From the NCBI GenBank assembly GCA_027038555.1, contig JALVVX010000031.1, positions 1 through 35,955 of the forward strand: a DNA stretch of 35,955 nucleotides. The letters are read 5' to 3'. The first letter of the stretch is position 1. Each line of letters begins with the position of its first letter. This stretch comes from Nautiliaceae bacterium. GTDB taxonomy: Bacteria > Campylobacterota > Campylobacteria > Campylobacterales > Nautiliaceae. The notes below the pieces were generated by a model. It had not been told where the DNA came from and made no database searches. It worked only from the letters and a program-made list of their open reading frames with translations. A program made the position numbers and the translations under genes. Shown here piece by piece: positions 1 to 8,890 of this stretch.

Positions 1-1961
1 TTATCAAGTTCACCTACTTTTCTTTTTGGAGTTTTGTCATTTTCAAGATATTTTGCCACAGCTCTATTTAGTGCTTCGGCAATAGTAGTGATTTTTTCAC
101 TTCCGCCTTGTTTTTTAGCAAGTTTAAGTGATTCTGCAAGTGCCAAAAATTCTCCTAAACTATCCCATCTTAAATGATTTTCTTTTAAGAACTGCTCTAC
201 ATGTTTTGGTGCACTTCCACCAGCACCTGTTTCATAAAGTCCTCCGCCTGCAAGTAATGGAACTATTGAAAGTGTTCTAGCACTTGTTCCAACTTCAATA
301 ATTGGAAAAAGGTCTGTTAAATAATCTCTAAGAATATTTCCTGTTACAGAAATTGTGTTTTCTCCGGCTCTAAATCTTTTAACAGTATATTTCATAGCTT
401 GTTCTGGTGCCATAATGTAATATTCAACATCGCTTAAATCATATTTTGGAAGCTCTTCAAGTACTTTTTTAATTAAATTTGCATCATGAGCTCTGTTACT
501 GTCAAGCCAAAATACAATAGGATATCCGCTCTCTTTTGCTCTGTTTACCGCAAGTTTAATCCAATCTTTTGCCGCATCATCTTTTACCTGGTAACCTCTG
601 TAAATATCCCCGGCTTGAAGCTCATGAGACATTACAACATTTCCATCTTCATCAATAACTTTTATAAATCCGTCTTTTGGAGGGAAAAATGTTTTATCGT
701 GACTTCCGTATTCTTCTGCTTTTTTAGCCATAAGGCCTACATTTTGAACAGTTCCTACTTTTGTAGGGTCAAATTGTCCATTTTTAACTAAATCAGCAAC
801 AACTTCTTTATACATTGTAGCATAAGTTCTATCAGGAACTACTATTTCACAATCTTCAGTCTCACCATCTGGTCCCCAACCTTGAAGTCCGTTTTTAATA
901 ACAGCAGGAATAGAAGCATCAACAATAACATCATTTGGTTTATGAAGGTTTGTAATACCTTTATCAGAATCAACCATATAAAGTCTTGGATTTTTAGCAT
1001 AAATTTCTTTTAAAGTCTCTTTAATAGCTTGTTGTTTATCTTCTGGTAATCTATCAAGTTTAGCTTCTAAATCAGATAGCCCGTTGTTTGGATTAAATCC
1101 TATTTCTTTAAGCTCTTTACCAAATTTATCAAATAACTCTTTGTAATAAACTCTAATAGCATCACCAAACATTACAGGATCGCTGACTTTCATCATTGTA
1201 GCTTTTAAATGTAAGCTAAATAAAATATCTTTTTCTTTTGCTTCTTCAATTGCTTTTGCATAAAAATCTCTAAGAGCCGCTCTATTTAAGAAACTTGCAC
1301 TTAAAATTTCATCTTTTTCAAGCGGAAGTTCTTTTAATACTTTTTTATTTCCTTCATAGTCTTCAAATACAAAAGTAACTGTTTGATTTTTTGGAGAAAT
1401 ATAACTTTGTTCGTTTTGATAGAAATCTTTTTCATTCATATGATTTACATATGATTTACATCCTTCTTTTACATCTCTCATTCTGTGAGGATGTGCTTTT
1501 GCGTAATCTTTAACAGGTTTTGCAAGTCTTCTATCTGAATTCCCTTGTCTTAAAACAGGGTTAACGTTTGAACCGATACATTTTGAATATTTAAGTTTAA
1601 TTTTTTCTTCTTCTGTATTTTTAGGCTCTTCTGGATAATCTGGAAGCGGATATCCTTGGCTTTGAAGTTCTTTTACAGCATTTTTAAGCTGAACAACCGA
1701 AGCTGAAATGTTTGGAAGTTTAATAACATTTGCCTCAGGTCTGTTTACAAGCTCACCAAGATAAGCAAGTTCATCAGGCTGTCTTAAATTTTCAGGTAAC
1801 ATATCACTGAATTCTGCGATTATTCTTCCCGCAAGTGAAATATCTCTTAATTCAATATTTACATTTGCATCTTTGGTAAACGCTTCTACTATCGGAAGTA
1901 AGCTGAATGTAGCTAAATAAGGCGCCTCATCAATTTTTGTCCATACGATTGTTGGCTTCAT
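1..1961 (-). CDS. icd: Monomeric NADP-dependent isocitrate dehydrogenase (3'-truncated by window)
   Basis: The reading frame is open from an ATG at 1961 to the window edge, giving 653 residues; the family is about 735-745 long, so roughly the last 85-90 residues are missing. The start is preceded by a strong AGGAG ribosome site. The N-terminus (MKPTIVWTKIDEAPYLATFS) and the substrate-binding segment SNVNPVLRQGNSDRR followed by an AHPHRM stretch are characteristic of monomeric (IDH-II) isocitrate dehydrogenase, not of the dimeric type. The enzyme interconverts isocitrate and 2-oxoglutarate with NADP(H). In autotrophic Campylobacterota it would run in the reductive TCA cycle (inference for this organism). 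It lies alone on its strand with about 260 bases of repeat-rich DNA upstream. The identification is firm; the direction of flux cannot be read from sequence. Confidence 0.95.
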   Translation of the reverse strand, partial: MKPTIVWTKIDEAPYLATFSLLPIVEAFTKDANVNIELRDISLAGRIIAEFSDMLPENLRQPDELAYLGELVNRPEANVIKLPNISASVVQLKNAVKELQSQGYPLPDYPEEPKNTEEEKIKLKYSKCIGSNVNPVLRQGNSDRRLAKPVKDYAKAHPHRMRDVKEGCKSYVNHMNEKDFYQNEQSYISPKNQTVTFVFEDYEGNKKVLKELPLEKDEILSASFLNRAALRDFYAKAIEEAKEKDILFSLHLKATMMKVSDPVMFGDAIRVYYKELFDKFGKELKEIGFNPNNGLSDLEAKLDRLPEDKQQAIKETLKEIYAKNPRLYMVDSDKGITNLHKPNDVIVDASIPAVIKNGLQGWGPDGETEDCEIVVPDRTYATMYKEVVADLVKNGQFDPTKVGTVQNVGLMAKKAEEYGSHDKTFFPPKDGFIKVIDEDGNVVMSHELQAGDIYRGYQVKDDAAKDWIKLAVNRAKESGYPIVFWLDSNRAHDANLIKKVLEELPKYDLSDVEYYIMAPEQAMKYTVKRFRAGENTISVTGNILRDYLTDLFPIIEVGTSARTLSIVPLLAGGGLYETGAGGSAPKHVEQFLKENHLRWDSLGEFLALAESLKLAKKQGGSEKITTIAEALNRAVAKYLENDKTPKRKVGELD

Positions 1962-2004
1962 ATATTCTCCTTTTGTTTTTTCTAAATTTTATCAGCTTTT
2001 ATAC

Positions 2005-2019
2005 AAATTGTAACAATTT
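2005..2019. promoter_or_regulatory. Inverted repeat in the icd promoter region
   Basis: A perfect 6-3-6 palindrome, AAATTG-TAA-CAATTT, lies 44 bases upstream of the icd start. On the minus strand it overlaps a plausible -35 (TTGTTA, 2011-2016) set 17 bases from a GATAAA -10-like hexamer (1988-1993). The position suggests an operator, but no regulator is identified, and AT-rich palindromes arise by chance fairly often. Confidence 0.35.
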
Positions 2020-2059
2020 TATAATTTTATGATTTTTTCTTGTTACTAAAAGTAGCAAA

Positions 2060-2230
2060 AGAATGAGAAATGGGAAATGGGAAATGAGGAATGAGAAATG
2101 GGGGAAATTATTTTATATTATTTATAAACTTATCCCCCATATACATTCATAACTCTAAACTCATAACTTAAAACTCCTCCCTACTTACTCCTCCCTCATC
2201 CCTACTCCCTCATCCACCCATCAACTCATT
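2060..2230. repeat. Purine/pyrimidine-skewed degenerate repeat block
   Basis: Two low-complexity stretches flank a short AT spacer. The first (2060-2103) repeats GAAATGGGAAATGAG-like units on the plus strand. The second (about 2144-2230) is pyrimidine-rich, made of CTCCCTCATCC, CTAAACTCATAAC and CACCCATC units. ATGGGGGA (2096-2103) and TCCCCCAT (2131-2138) can pair as an 8-bp stem with a 27-base loop. The far end of the block contains the mltG stop codon (TGA on the minus strand, 2226-2228). The same unit types recur near 8860, 13085-13190, 15105-15210 and inside prmC. No coding function is seen. Confidence 0.7.
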
Positions 2231-3143
2231 TACATCTTTTTATATTTCTCAAATGAGCTTTATATGAAGTTGCGAATAAATGATGCTTACCGCATTTTAC
2301 AAAATAAAGATAATTTACTTTGGCAGGAAATACAGCGGCAATTATAGCTTCTTTACTTACTACGCAAATAGGATTTTTCGGAAGTCCATAATTTTTGTAA
2401 GTATTATAATAAGATTTATCGTTTCTTATCATTGCGGGTGTGATTTTTGTATGAGAATTTTTTCCATAATTTAAACTACCATCCATTTGAAGTTTCATAT
2501 GTTTTTTCAAACGATTGTATATAACTGCGGATACATATTTCATTTCATTTGAATTAGCCGCTTCTTTTTGTATTACGGATGCAATTATCAAATATTTTTT
2601 ATATGTTTTATAGTTCCAAACTCCGAAAAATTTTTTTGCAAGTTGTTTATGCCATTTAAGTGATTTTTCATATAAATATTTACAAACATCTTCTCTTTTC
2701 ATACCTATGGGAAGTTTATAGGTATCAGGTTTTATAAAACCTTCGTCGATGTTGCAGTAAAAATTTTTTATTTTTAATTTTTTTTCAATTTGTTTAAAAA
2801 TAAAATAATTTGTTTCACCTGGAATTATTTTAATATCTTCCAAAGCCGCTTTATTGTGTGTGAGCCTGTATAAAAAATCAGCTTTTGTAAAAACATCACC
2901 CTTTAAATCGACCCATCCGGCCTGAGGATATCCCATCAAATAAATTATCAATTTATCAAAGCCTGTTATATCAAAGCCTGATTTTTGTAATACTTTTATA
3001 GTATAATTTGTATTACCTTTTGGTATATATATTACTCTTTTTGATTTAACCTGATGGCTAAAATAAAAAAGGAAAAAAATGGTCAAAACCAGTAAAACTT
3101 CGATTGCGGCAATAATTTTTGTAATAATATATTTTTTATTCAT
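2226..3143 (-). CDS. mltG: Endolytic murein transglycosylase MltG (YceG-like)
   Basis: A 305-residue membrane-anchored lytic transglycosylase that cleaves nascent glycan strands and so limits their length. The ATG at 3143 is chosen over an in-frame ATG 69 bases upstream because AAGGGAAAT sits just ahead of it and the product then starts MNKKYIITKI followed directly by one hydrophobic helix (about residues 8-29). The catalytic region SVIQKEAANSNEMKYVSAVI and the following YNRLKKHMKLQMDGSLNYG match the YceG core, with the catalytic Glu near residue 194. The protein is a little shorter than E. coli MltG (340). Its 5' end overlaps the divergent AsmA-like gene by 65 bases, and its stop codon lies inside the adjoining repeat block. 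Confidence 0.9.
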   Translation of the reverse strand: MNKKYIITKIIAAIEVLLVLTIFFLFYFSHQVKSKRVIYIPKGNTNYTIKVLQKSGFDITGFDKLIIYLMGYPQAGWVDLKGDVFTKADFLYRLTHNKAALEDIKIIPGETNYFIFKQIEKKLKIKNFYCNIDEGFIKPDTYKLPIGMKREDVCKYLYEKSLKWHKQLAKKFFGVWNYKTYKKYLIIASVIQKEAANSNEMKYVSAVIYNRLKKHMKLQMDGSLNYGKNSHTKITPAMIRNDKSYYNTYKNYGLPKNPICVVSKEAIIAAVFPAKVNYLYFVKCGKHHLFATSYKAHLRNIKRCK

Positions 3144-5970
3144 TGTATTTATTTCCCTTTTTAAAGGCATTACCTTATATAATTTAAATTTTAATAAATT
3201 TTTAATTAACAAACTTTTTATAAAACTCGATAAAAAAATTATTTTAAAAATCGATGATTTAAAAATTTATACTACAAAAAAATATAATAAAGATGCAATA
3301 AAAATCCATAATTTTTTTTATTATGCTACCAAAACACTTCCGTTATTTAAAATAATTGAAATTAACGGTATTTACACTGACAATAATTTATTGATAAAAA
3401 AAGTTATTTTAAATAAAAATAATTTTGAACTTATTTCACCAGATATTTTTATCAGCGGATATTTTAAAATTTTTAAAAAATACAGCTCCACTTATTTTAC
3501 AGTTATCAAATATAAAAAATATCTATTAAAAAACACTTCGGTTTTTTCTTATTATACAAAAAAATACGTCTTTGCAAATATAAAAACACATTTTAATAAA
3601 GATATTATTTATATCGCTTTAAAAGCAGATGATAATTTCATAAATTATTCATTAAATGCAAAAAAATTCAAAACCCATTTTAATAATTATTCCTTATATA
3701 CTAATAATTTAAACGCTTTGGGGAAAATAAACACAATATTTACTTATTACGATATAAAATTTAATAGCAATTTGTTCCATTTAAAAAACAAAGACCTTGA
3801 TATCTTATCTTATAATCCAAACGGAAATATAAAAAACAACATTATAAATATAATGACTCAAAAAGCAGATATAAAATATAAAGATATAAATAAACTTGAA
3901 TTTAAAAATCTAATATTTACATATAATTTAAAAAACAAAACTTTAATGAGTGATGCAAAAAAAGCTTTCATTATTTACAAAAAAAATAAATTAAACGCAA
4001 AAAATTTGACTTTCAATTATCATTTAAATAATGGTAATCTTTTTTTACATGCTCTTAATTTAAAACTCAATAATGATATTAATGCTACAAGCCAAGAAAT
4101 CGTCGTTTCAAAACTTCCTAAACTTTATTTTTATTTAAAAGATAACAACGTTATTCATAAATATTTTCATCTACAAAACAATTTAATTAACGGTAATAAA
4201 AAAATTATTATTCTCTCAGATATTTTAGGGAAAGTAATAGGGTTTAATACTAAGATTTCAAATCCGAAAATAGACATTTCAAAAAAAATAGCAACATCAA
4301 ACAATATAATTTTCAATAAAATTAAATTTAATAAAACAGCTTTTAACTTTAATAAAAAACCATTTATTTTATCATCCTCAACCAATACTCTTTTTAATAA
4401 AAACATAACATCAATTCTAAGTAAATTTCATATAAATATTCCTATATCCCAGCTAAAAGGAAAAAATTCACTTGTTTTTAAAGTTTATATCAATAATAAA
4501 TTACAAAATATTACTTATAATTTAAATTCTGCAAATTCTTTTTTTAAATACAATAAAACACTAAATTTTTCATATAAAAATCTTATTGCCAATGGAGATT
4601 TGAATTATACCTCTATTAAATTAAATCATTTTAATTTATCTAATAAATTTTTAAATACACAATTTGATTCGAATATCTCCATTTATTTAAATAAAAAATA
4701 TATTAATTCTTTTACTCATTTTTATTTTTTAAATATAGACCATTATCTGAATATAAAAAATTTTAATGAAAAAATAGTTGTGGATTTAAAGAAAAAATTT
4801 CTATATCTTTTAAATTCCGCAATATTTGTTAATCTACACAATAAAACAATTTATTTATATTCTCTTAAAAGGCTATTGAAATATTCTATCTTTAATAAAA
4901 TATTCACTGATGGAAATATCATAATAAAATTATTTAAAGATAAAACCGATATTATTGCAAAATCTTATATCAAATATCCGCTTTTTCTAAATCAAAAAAA
5001 TCCTTACAATATTAATGCTGTTTTCGAAATTAAAAACGACAATGTATATATTTATAATAAATTTATAAATGTGAAAATTGTTAATTTAAGAAAAATAAAC
5101 GCTCATATCAACAGTCTTGATATAAATATTCAAGGATTGATTGATATTATTAATGCCACTAATGAAATAACAAAAACTCTCTCTAAAAAACCTAAACAAA
5201 ATAATTCCAGTTTAAAAATTACAATTAATGCAAAAAACACCAACTTTATTTATAAAAATCATAAATTTTTGACTCAATATGCAAATTTTTACTTTGATAA
5301 AGAAATAAAATTCAATGCAACATACAAAAAAAGTTCACTGCAAGGTTATACTAAAAACAAATATTTATTAATCGAAGGTAAAAATTACACACAAAAAGAA
5401 CTCGTACCGTTATTTGATTTTTTCAATCATTTTAATTACATTAATCTTGATTTTATAACAGTGCGTTCTCCTCAAAATTTTTATACGGGAAAAATATATA
5501 TAAAAAAAGGAGCAATAAAAGACCTTGGGGCTTTAAATAATATTATAGCATTTATCAATACAATTCCTGCCTTGTTGACATTAAACAATCCTGGATTTTC
5601 GGCAAAAGGTTATAAAATAAAAAGTGGGTTTATCAATTATCTTTTTTACAATAATATTCTTTATTTCAAACAAATTAAAATTAACGGAACCAATCTGAGT
5701 TTTAATGGAAAAGGATATGTTGATTTGAATAGAAAATATATAAAAATGAAAATTCATACGATTATAAAAATAAAACTTAAAAAAATACCTATAATAGGAA
5801 AAAGTTTAAGTTATCTGTTTTTTGGAAAAGACGGATATCTTCATATAAATATTTTTGTAAAAGGAAATATAGACAATCCTAAAATAGAAAAAGATATGGG
5901 AGGAGGAATTATAGAATCTCCTCTTAAATTATTTAAAAGGATTTTAACACTTCCTTTTAATATTTTTTAA
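3079..5970 (+). CDS. Large AsmA/YhdP-like membrane-anchored protein (DUF3971 type)
   Basis: A 963-residue protein with one N-terminal transmembrane helix (about residues 8-30) followed by a long, beta-rich, Lys/Asn/Ile-rich periplasmic region without cysteines. The last 200 residues (GKIYIKKGAIKDLGALNNII, then FSAKGYKIKSGF, NGKGYVDLNRKYIKMKI and IPIIGKSLSYLFFGKDG) match the AsmA-like C-terminal module that ends TamB/YhdP/AsmA proteins. Family members bridge inner and outer membrane and are implicated in phospholipid or lipoprotein movement; that role is inferred here. AAAAAAGGA lies close to the ATG at 3079. Only 2 bases separate its stop from the convergent hspR stop. The middle of the protein is recognisable only by composition. 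Confidence 0.75.
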   Translation: MVKTSKTSIAAIIFVIIYFLFIVFISLFKGITLYNLNFNKFLINKLFIKLDKKIILKIDDLKIYTTKKYNKDAIKIHNFFYYATKTLPLFKIIEINGIYTDNNLLIKKVILNKNNFELISPDIFISGYFKIFKKYSSTYFTVIKYKKYLLKNTSVFSYYTKKYVFANIKTHFNKDIIYIALKADDNFINYSLNAKKFKTHFNNYSLYTNNLNALGKINTIFTYYDIKFNSNLFHLKNKDLDILSYNPNGNIKNNIINIMTQKADIKYKDINKLEFKNLIFTYNLKNKTLMSDAKKAFIIYKKNKLNAKNLTFNYHLNNGNLFLHALNLKLNNDINATSQEIVVSKLPKLYFYLKDNNVIHKYFHLQNNLINGNKKIIILSDILGKVIGFNTKISNPKIDISKKIATSNNIIFNKIKFNKTAFNFNKKPFILSSSTNTLFNKNITSILSKFHINIPISQLKGKNSLVFKVYINNKLQNITYNLNSANSFFKYNKTLNFSYKNLIANGDLNYTSIKLNHFNLSNKFLNTQFDSNISIYLNKKYINSFTHFYFLNIDHYLNIKNFNEKIVVDLKKKFLYLLNSAIFVNLHNKTIYLYSLKRLLKYSIFNKIFTDGNIIIKLFKDKTDIIAKSYIKYPLFLNQKNPYNINAVFEIKNDNVYIYNKFINVKIVNLRKINAHINSLDINIQGLIDIINATNEITKTLSKKPKQNNSSLKITINAKNTNFIYKNHKFLTQYANFYFDKEIKFNATYKKSSLQGYTKNKYLLIEGKNYTQKELVPLFDFFNHFNYINLDFITVRSPQNFYTGKIYIKKGAIKDLGALNNIIAFINTIPALLTLNNPGFSAKGYKIKSGFINYLFYNNILYFKQIKINGTNLSFNGKGYVDLNRKYIKMKIHTIIKIKLKKIPIIGKSLSYLFFGKDGYLHINIFVKGNIDNPKIEKDMGGGIIESPLKLFKRILTLPFNIF

Positions 5971-5972
5971 TT

Positions 5973-6347
5973 TTATTGTTTTAAATCTTTATCGTTAGGG
6001 ACCAACACAAGCTGGTAATTTTCTTTTCTAATTACTATGCTTCTGTTTCTCGGAATTTGTCCCTGCTGTTTTCTAAGCGCTTCAATTTCTTTTTGAAGCT
6101 CTTCGATTTCTTCTTTAAGTTGAAGAATAATCTCAACTCCTGCAAGATTAACACCTAAATCTCTTACAAGAGACAATATTAGCTTTAATCTGTCAATATC
6201 TCTTTGAGAATAAAGTCTCATTTTACCTTCTGTTCTGCTCGGTTTAATAAGCCCCTCTCTTTCATATTGTCTAAGTGTTTGAGGGTGTATGTTTAAAATT
6301 TTACTCACCACGCTTATTAGATATACCGGTTCATCATAACTATACAT
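5973..6347 (-). CDS. hspR: MerR-family heat-shock repressor HspR
   Basis: A 124-residue MerR-type regulator. The winged helix-turn-helix reads VYLISVVSKILNIHPQTLRQ, then YEREGLIKPSRTEGKMRLYS, and is followed by a coiled-coil dimerisation segment (EEIEELQKEIEALRKQQG). IHPQTLRQYEREGL with the RTEGKMRLYS wing is typical of HspR. It is the second gene of an operon, 29 bases after cbpA, the arrangement known from Helicobacter and Campylobacter, where HspR represses chaperone genes by binding HAIR operators with help from a chaperone. A HAIR-like site lies in front of cbpA, so autoregulation is likely. The C-terminal tail is basic and poorly conserved. Confidence 0.92.
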   Translation of the reverse strand: MYSYDEPVYLISVVSKILNIHPQTLRQYEREGLIKPSRTEGKMRLYSQRDIDRLKLILSLVRDLGVNLAGVEIILQLKEEIEELQKEIEALRKQQGQIPRNRSIVIRKENYQLVLVPNDKDLKQ

Positions 6348-6376
6348 GATTCACCTCCTTTCCCTGCTAAGCAGGA

Positions 6377-7225
6377 TTATTCAGGTAATTTTTCTTCCAT
6401 CATTTTTGCAAGTTCAGGGTCAAGTTCTTCAACTTTCGGTAAAATAGGTCTAAGTTCAAGATAAAGGTTACCGTTTTTTACACCATAACCTTTAACTCTC
6501 AGTTTTTGACAGCATTTCGAATTTTTAGGCACTTTAACATTAATATGGCCTTTAAAAGTATCTACACCGATTTTACCTCCGAATATCATAGTTTTCAAAG
6601 GGACATCAAGTTTTTTATATAAATCGTCTCCTTTTCTTTCCCATTCATTTGAAGGTGTAACTTCTACTTCCAAAATCAAATCGCCTCTTTTACCTTGAAA
6701 AGTTTTACCCTTACCTTTTACTCTCAGCTTTTGAGCGGTTTTAATACCTTCTGGTATTTTAACTTTTATAGTCTCACCGTTGTAATTGATGGGTAAAACT
6801 CCTCCTCTTATAGCCATATCAAAAGGCACTTGAATTTTAGCGTGCACATCCAAATCAGGTTCAAAACCTCCAAAACCATCAAAACCGAAACCGCCAAAAC
6901 CGCCAAAACCTCTGCTTTGTCCGAATCCTCCTCCAAATATTTGAGAAAGGATATCTTCCAAATCAACATCTTTATGCTGACGGTAGAAATCTTGGAAGTT
7001 TTGACCGTTGAACATACTATCACCCATTGCATCATACTGCTTTCTTTTTTCAGGGTCACCTAAAATTTCATACGCAGTATTTATCTCTTTAAACTTTTCT
7101 TCACATTCAGGTTTTTTACAAATATCGGGATGATATTTTCTGGCTAACTTTCTATAAGCCTTTTTTATTTCATCCTGAGTTGCGTTTTCGCTAACACCCA
7201 AAACTTCATATAAACTTTTGCTCAT
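6377..7225 (-). CDS. cbpA: DnaJ-family co-chaperone CbpA
   Basis: A 282-residue type II J-protein. The J domain occupies about residues 1-68 with the HPD motif at 32-34, which stimulates DnaK ATPase. A Gly/Phe-rich linker follows (about 95-125, repeated GFGG units), then two C-terminal client-binding beta domains. The CxxCxGxG zinc fingers of true DnaJ are absent, which separates CbpA from DnaJ. A strong AGGAGGGG ribosome site precedes the start. It is the first gene of the cbpA-hspR operon. The promoter upstream has near-consensus hexamers overlapped by a HAIR-like inverted repeat, indicating heat-shock control by its own operon partner. Confidence 0.93.
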   Translation of the reverse strand: MSKSLYEVLGVSENATQDEIKKAYRKLARKYHPDICKKPECEEKFKEINTAYEILGDPEKRKQYDAMGDSMFNGQNFQDFYRQHKDVDLEDILSQIFGGGFGQSRGFGGFGGFGFDGFGGFEPDLDVHAKIQVPFDMAIRGGVLPINYNGETIKVKIPEGIKTAQKLRVKGKGKTFQGKRGDLILEVEVTPSNEWERKGDDLYKKLDVPLKTMIFGGKIGVDTFKGHINVKVPKNSKCCQKLRVKGYGVKNGNLYLELRPILPKVEELDPELAKMMEEKLPE

Positions 7226-7261
7226 TTCCCCTCCTTATACTTCACCTATTTTGGATGATTT

Positions 7262-7295
7262 ATTATACAAAATATTTGAGCGAAAGTCAATCAAC
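7262..7295 (-). promoter_or_regulatory. cbpA-hspR promoter with overlapping HAIR-like operator
   Basis: On the minus strand a -35 TTGACT (7285-7290) is set exactly 17 bases from a -10 TATAAT (7262-7267). Overlapping the -35 and spacer is GTTGATT-N7-GCTCAAA (7275-7295), which keeps the TTGA...TCAA core and the 7-base spacing of the HspR operator consensus CTTGAGT-N7-ACTCAAG. A repressor bound here would block RNA polymerase. The assignment combines the visible site, its position, and hspR being the second gene of the transcript. Confidence 0.7.
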
Positions 7296-7420
7296 TATAT
7301 TAACAATATTTTTTTTAAATTTTAAAAATAATAAATTCTAATTGATATTTCTAAATAAAGTTACAGAGATGTATGTAAAGTTATGTAAAATTTTTATTAA
7401 ATTTAAAGAAAGAAAAAAGA

Positions 7421-8785
7421 TTAAAGAAATTTTTGAAGTATATTTTGAAGTTTTGTTTTAATCTCTTCCAAAGCCTCTTTTGTTTTTGCTTCAAATCTTG
7501 TCACAAGTACGGGAGTTGTATTACTCGCCCTTATAAGCCCCCATCCTTTTTCAAATATGACTCTGACTCCATCAACATCAACAATTTCTTTTATATTTAA
7601 CTTTTCTCTGTTTTCATTGAGATAATTTTTAAGTTCTTCAATAATTTTGAATTTTTTATCTTCTGTTGTATTTACTTTAAGCTCATCTGTATTATAAACT
7701 TTTGGTAGTTTTTCATATTCTGCCACAAAATCAAACCCTTTATCTATCAGTTCTATGATTCTAAACGTCACATAAATAGCATCGTCAATTCCAAAATATC
7801 TGTCATTAAAAAATATATGTCCGCTAACCTCTGCCGCTAAATCGCATTTTTCTTTTTTAAGCAATGTTTTTAAGTTGCTATGTCCCGTTTTATACATAAT
7901 AGCACGTCCGAATTTATTAATCTCATCATACATGACCTGAGATGCTTTCACTTCACTTATTACACACGGATTTTTCATATTTTTTGCAAAAAAGTAAGCT
8001 AAAATATCGCCTTTATAGTTGTATTTCTGGTCTAAAAATGCAATTCTATCAGCATCTCCATCGTAAGCAAATGCGTATTTTTTTCCTTTTTTCAGTTCTT
8101 CTTTTACCCATCGCAAATTTTCTTCTATCGTTGGGTCTGGATGATGATTAGGAAAAGTTCCATCAGGCTCTTCAAATAAAATTTCATAATTTTCAATACC
8201 TATTTTTTCCAAAATATCTCTTAAAACAACTCCTGCAACTCCGTTTCCACAATCAAATACGGCATTTAAATTTAAACCTTTTAGATGAGAAAACTGATTT
8301 GAGATAAAATCGATATAATCATTTTTTAAATCATATTCAATAACTTTTTCATTGTCTTGTATTGTTATATCGCTTTTTAATATTTCTTCACCAAGTGCAT
8401 AAATATCACTACCGTAAAAAGGTTTTTTATCGACTGTAATTTTAAACCCGTTGTATTCGGGAGGATTGTGAGAACCAGTAATTTGAATACTTCCTCCAAT
8501 TTCAACCTTCCCCACACCGTCAATACACAAAGGTCTGAAATTTGCAAAATAATTTGCACCAGTCGGTAGCATCCCTCCGCTAATTACTTTTTTACCGGCT
8601 TTATTCAGTCCGCTTACAAGCCAGTTATGAAGCACAGGTGAGTGAGTTCTTGCATCATAGCTTACAAAAACATAATCATCTTTTATCTTTTTACCCAAAA
8701 AATAGCCTATCTTTTTAACAATATCTTCATTTAAATCTTTTTTAAAAATTCCTCTAATATCATATTCTCTGAATATGTGTTTCAT
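7421..8785 (-). CDS. Phosphomannomutase/phosphoglucomutase (alpha-D-phosphohexomutase family)
   Basis: A 454-residue enzyme moving phosphate between C1 and C6 of glucose or mannose, feeding nucleotide-sugar synthesis for cell-surface polysaccharide. The N-terminus FREYDIRGIF is typical of the AlgC/ManB branch. The active-site phosphoserine loop is TGSHNPPEYNGFK with Ser105, the metal loop is DGDADR (242-247), and the sugar-binding loop EVSGHIFF is present. The C-terminal phosphate-binding loop RASNTTPVLVTRFEAKT is complete. The length is normal. It is transcribed alone, with AAAGGA ahead of the start and a TATAAT at 8820-8825. Substrate preference (mannose, glucose or both) cannot be decided from the sequence. 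Confidence 0.9.
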   Translation of the reverse strand: MKHIFREYDIRGIFKKDLNEDIVKKIGYFLGKKIKDDYVFVSYDARTHSPVLHNWLVSGLNKAGKKVISGGMLPTGANYFANFRPLCIDGVGKVEIGGSIQITGSHNPPEYNGFKITVDKKPFYGSDIYALGEEILKSDITIQDNEKVIEYDLKNDYIDFISNQFSHLKGLNLNAVFDCGNGVAGVVLRDILEKIGIENYEILFEEPDGTFPNHHPDPTIEENLRWVKEELKKGKKYAFAYDGDADRIAFLDQKYNYKGDILAYFFAKNMKNPCVISEVKASQVMYDEINKFGRAIMYKTGHSNLKTLLKKEKCDLAAEVSGHIFFNDRYFGIDDAIYVTFRIIELIDKGFDFVAEYEKLPKVYNTDELKVNTTEDKKFKIIEELKNYLNENREKLNIKEIVDVDGVRVIFEKGWGLIRASNTTPVLVTRFEAKTKEALEEIKTKLQNILQKFL

Positions 8786-8819
8786 TTTTTTTCCTTTAAA
8801 TTAATTTGAATATTGTTGT

Positions 8820-8825
8820 ATTATA
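8820..8825 (-). promoter_or_regulatory. Candidate -10 element for the phosphohexomutase gene
   Basis: TATAAT on the minus strand, 34 bases ahead of the ATG at 8785, in an otherwise non-coding gap. No convincing -35 is visible, which is usual for Campylobacterota sigma-70 promoters. Confidence 0.45.
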
Positions 8826-8858
8826 ACAAATACATAAATTAACTACACTAATAACCCA

Positions 8859-8890
8859 TATACACTTTTCACTTTTCATTTTTCATTTTA
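8859..8890. repeat. TTTTCACTTTTCATTTTTCAT-type short repeat at NUDIX gene 3' end
   Basis: Tandem degenerate 7-mers (TTTTCAC/TTTTCAT on the plus strand). On the minus strand the unit reads GAAAAATGAAAAGTGA, and its TGA is the stop codon of the NUDIX gene (8869-8871), so the repeat encodes the last residues (KMKNEK). A near-identical stretch lies inside prmC at about 30822-30853. Confidence 0.6.

Noticed and set aside
486-791. A 101-codon plus-strand frame inside icd
   Set aside because: It lies antisense to the clear icd reading frame; composition is that of an antisense image.
2096-2138. Rho-independent terminator at the ATGGGGGA/TCCCCCAT stem
   Set aside because: The loop is 27 bases and no T-tract follows the stem in either direction; it belongs to the repeat block.
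6808-7063. Overlapping frames of about 80 codons on both strands within cbpA
   Set aside because: Shadows of the Gly/Phe-rich part of the J-protein.
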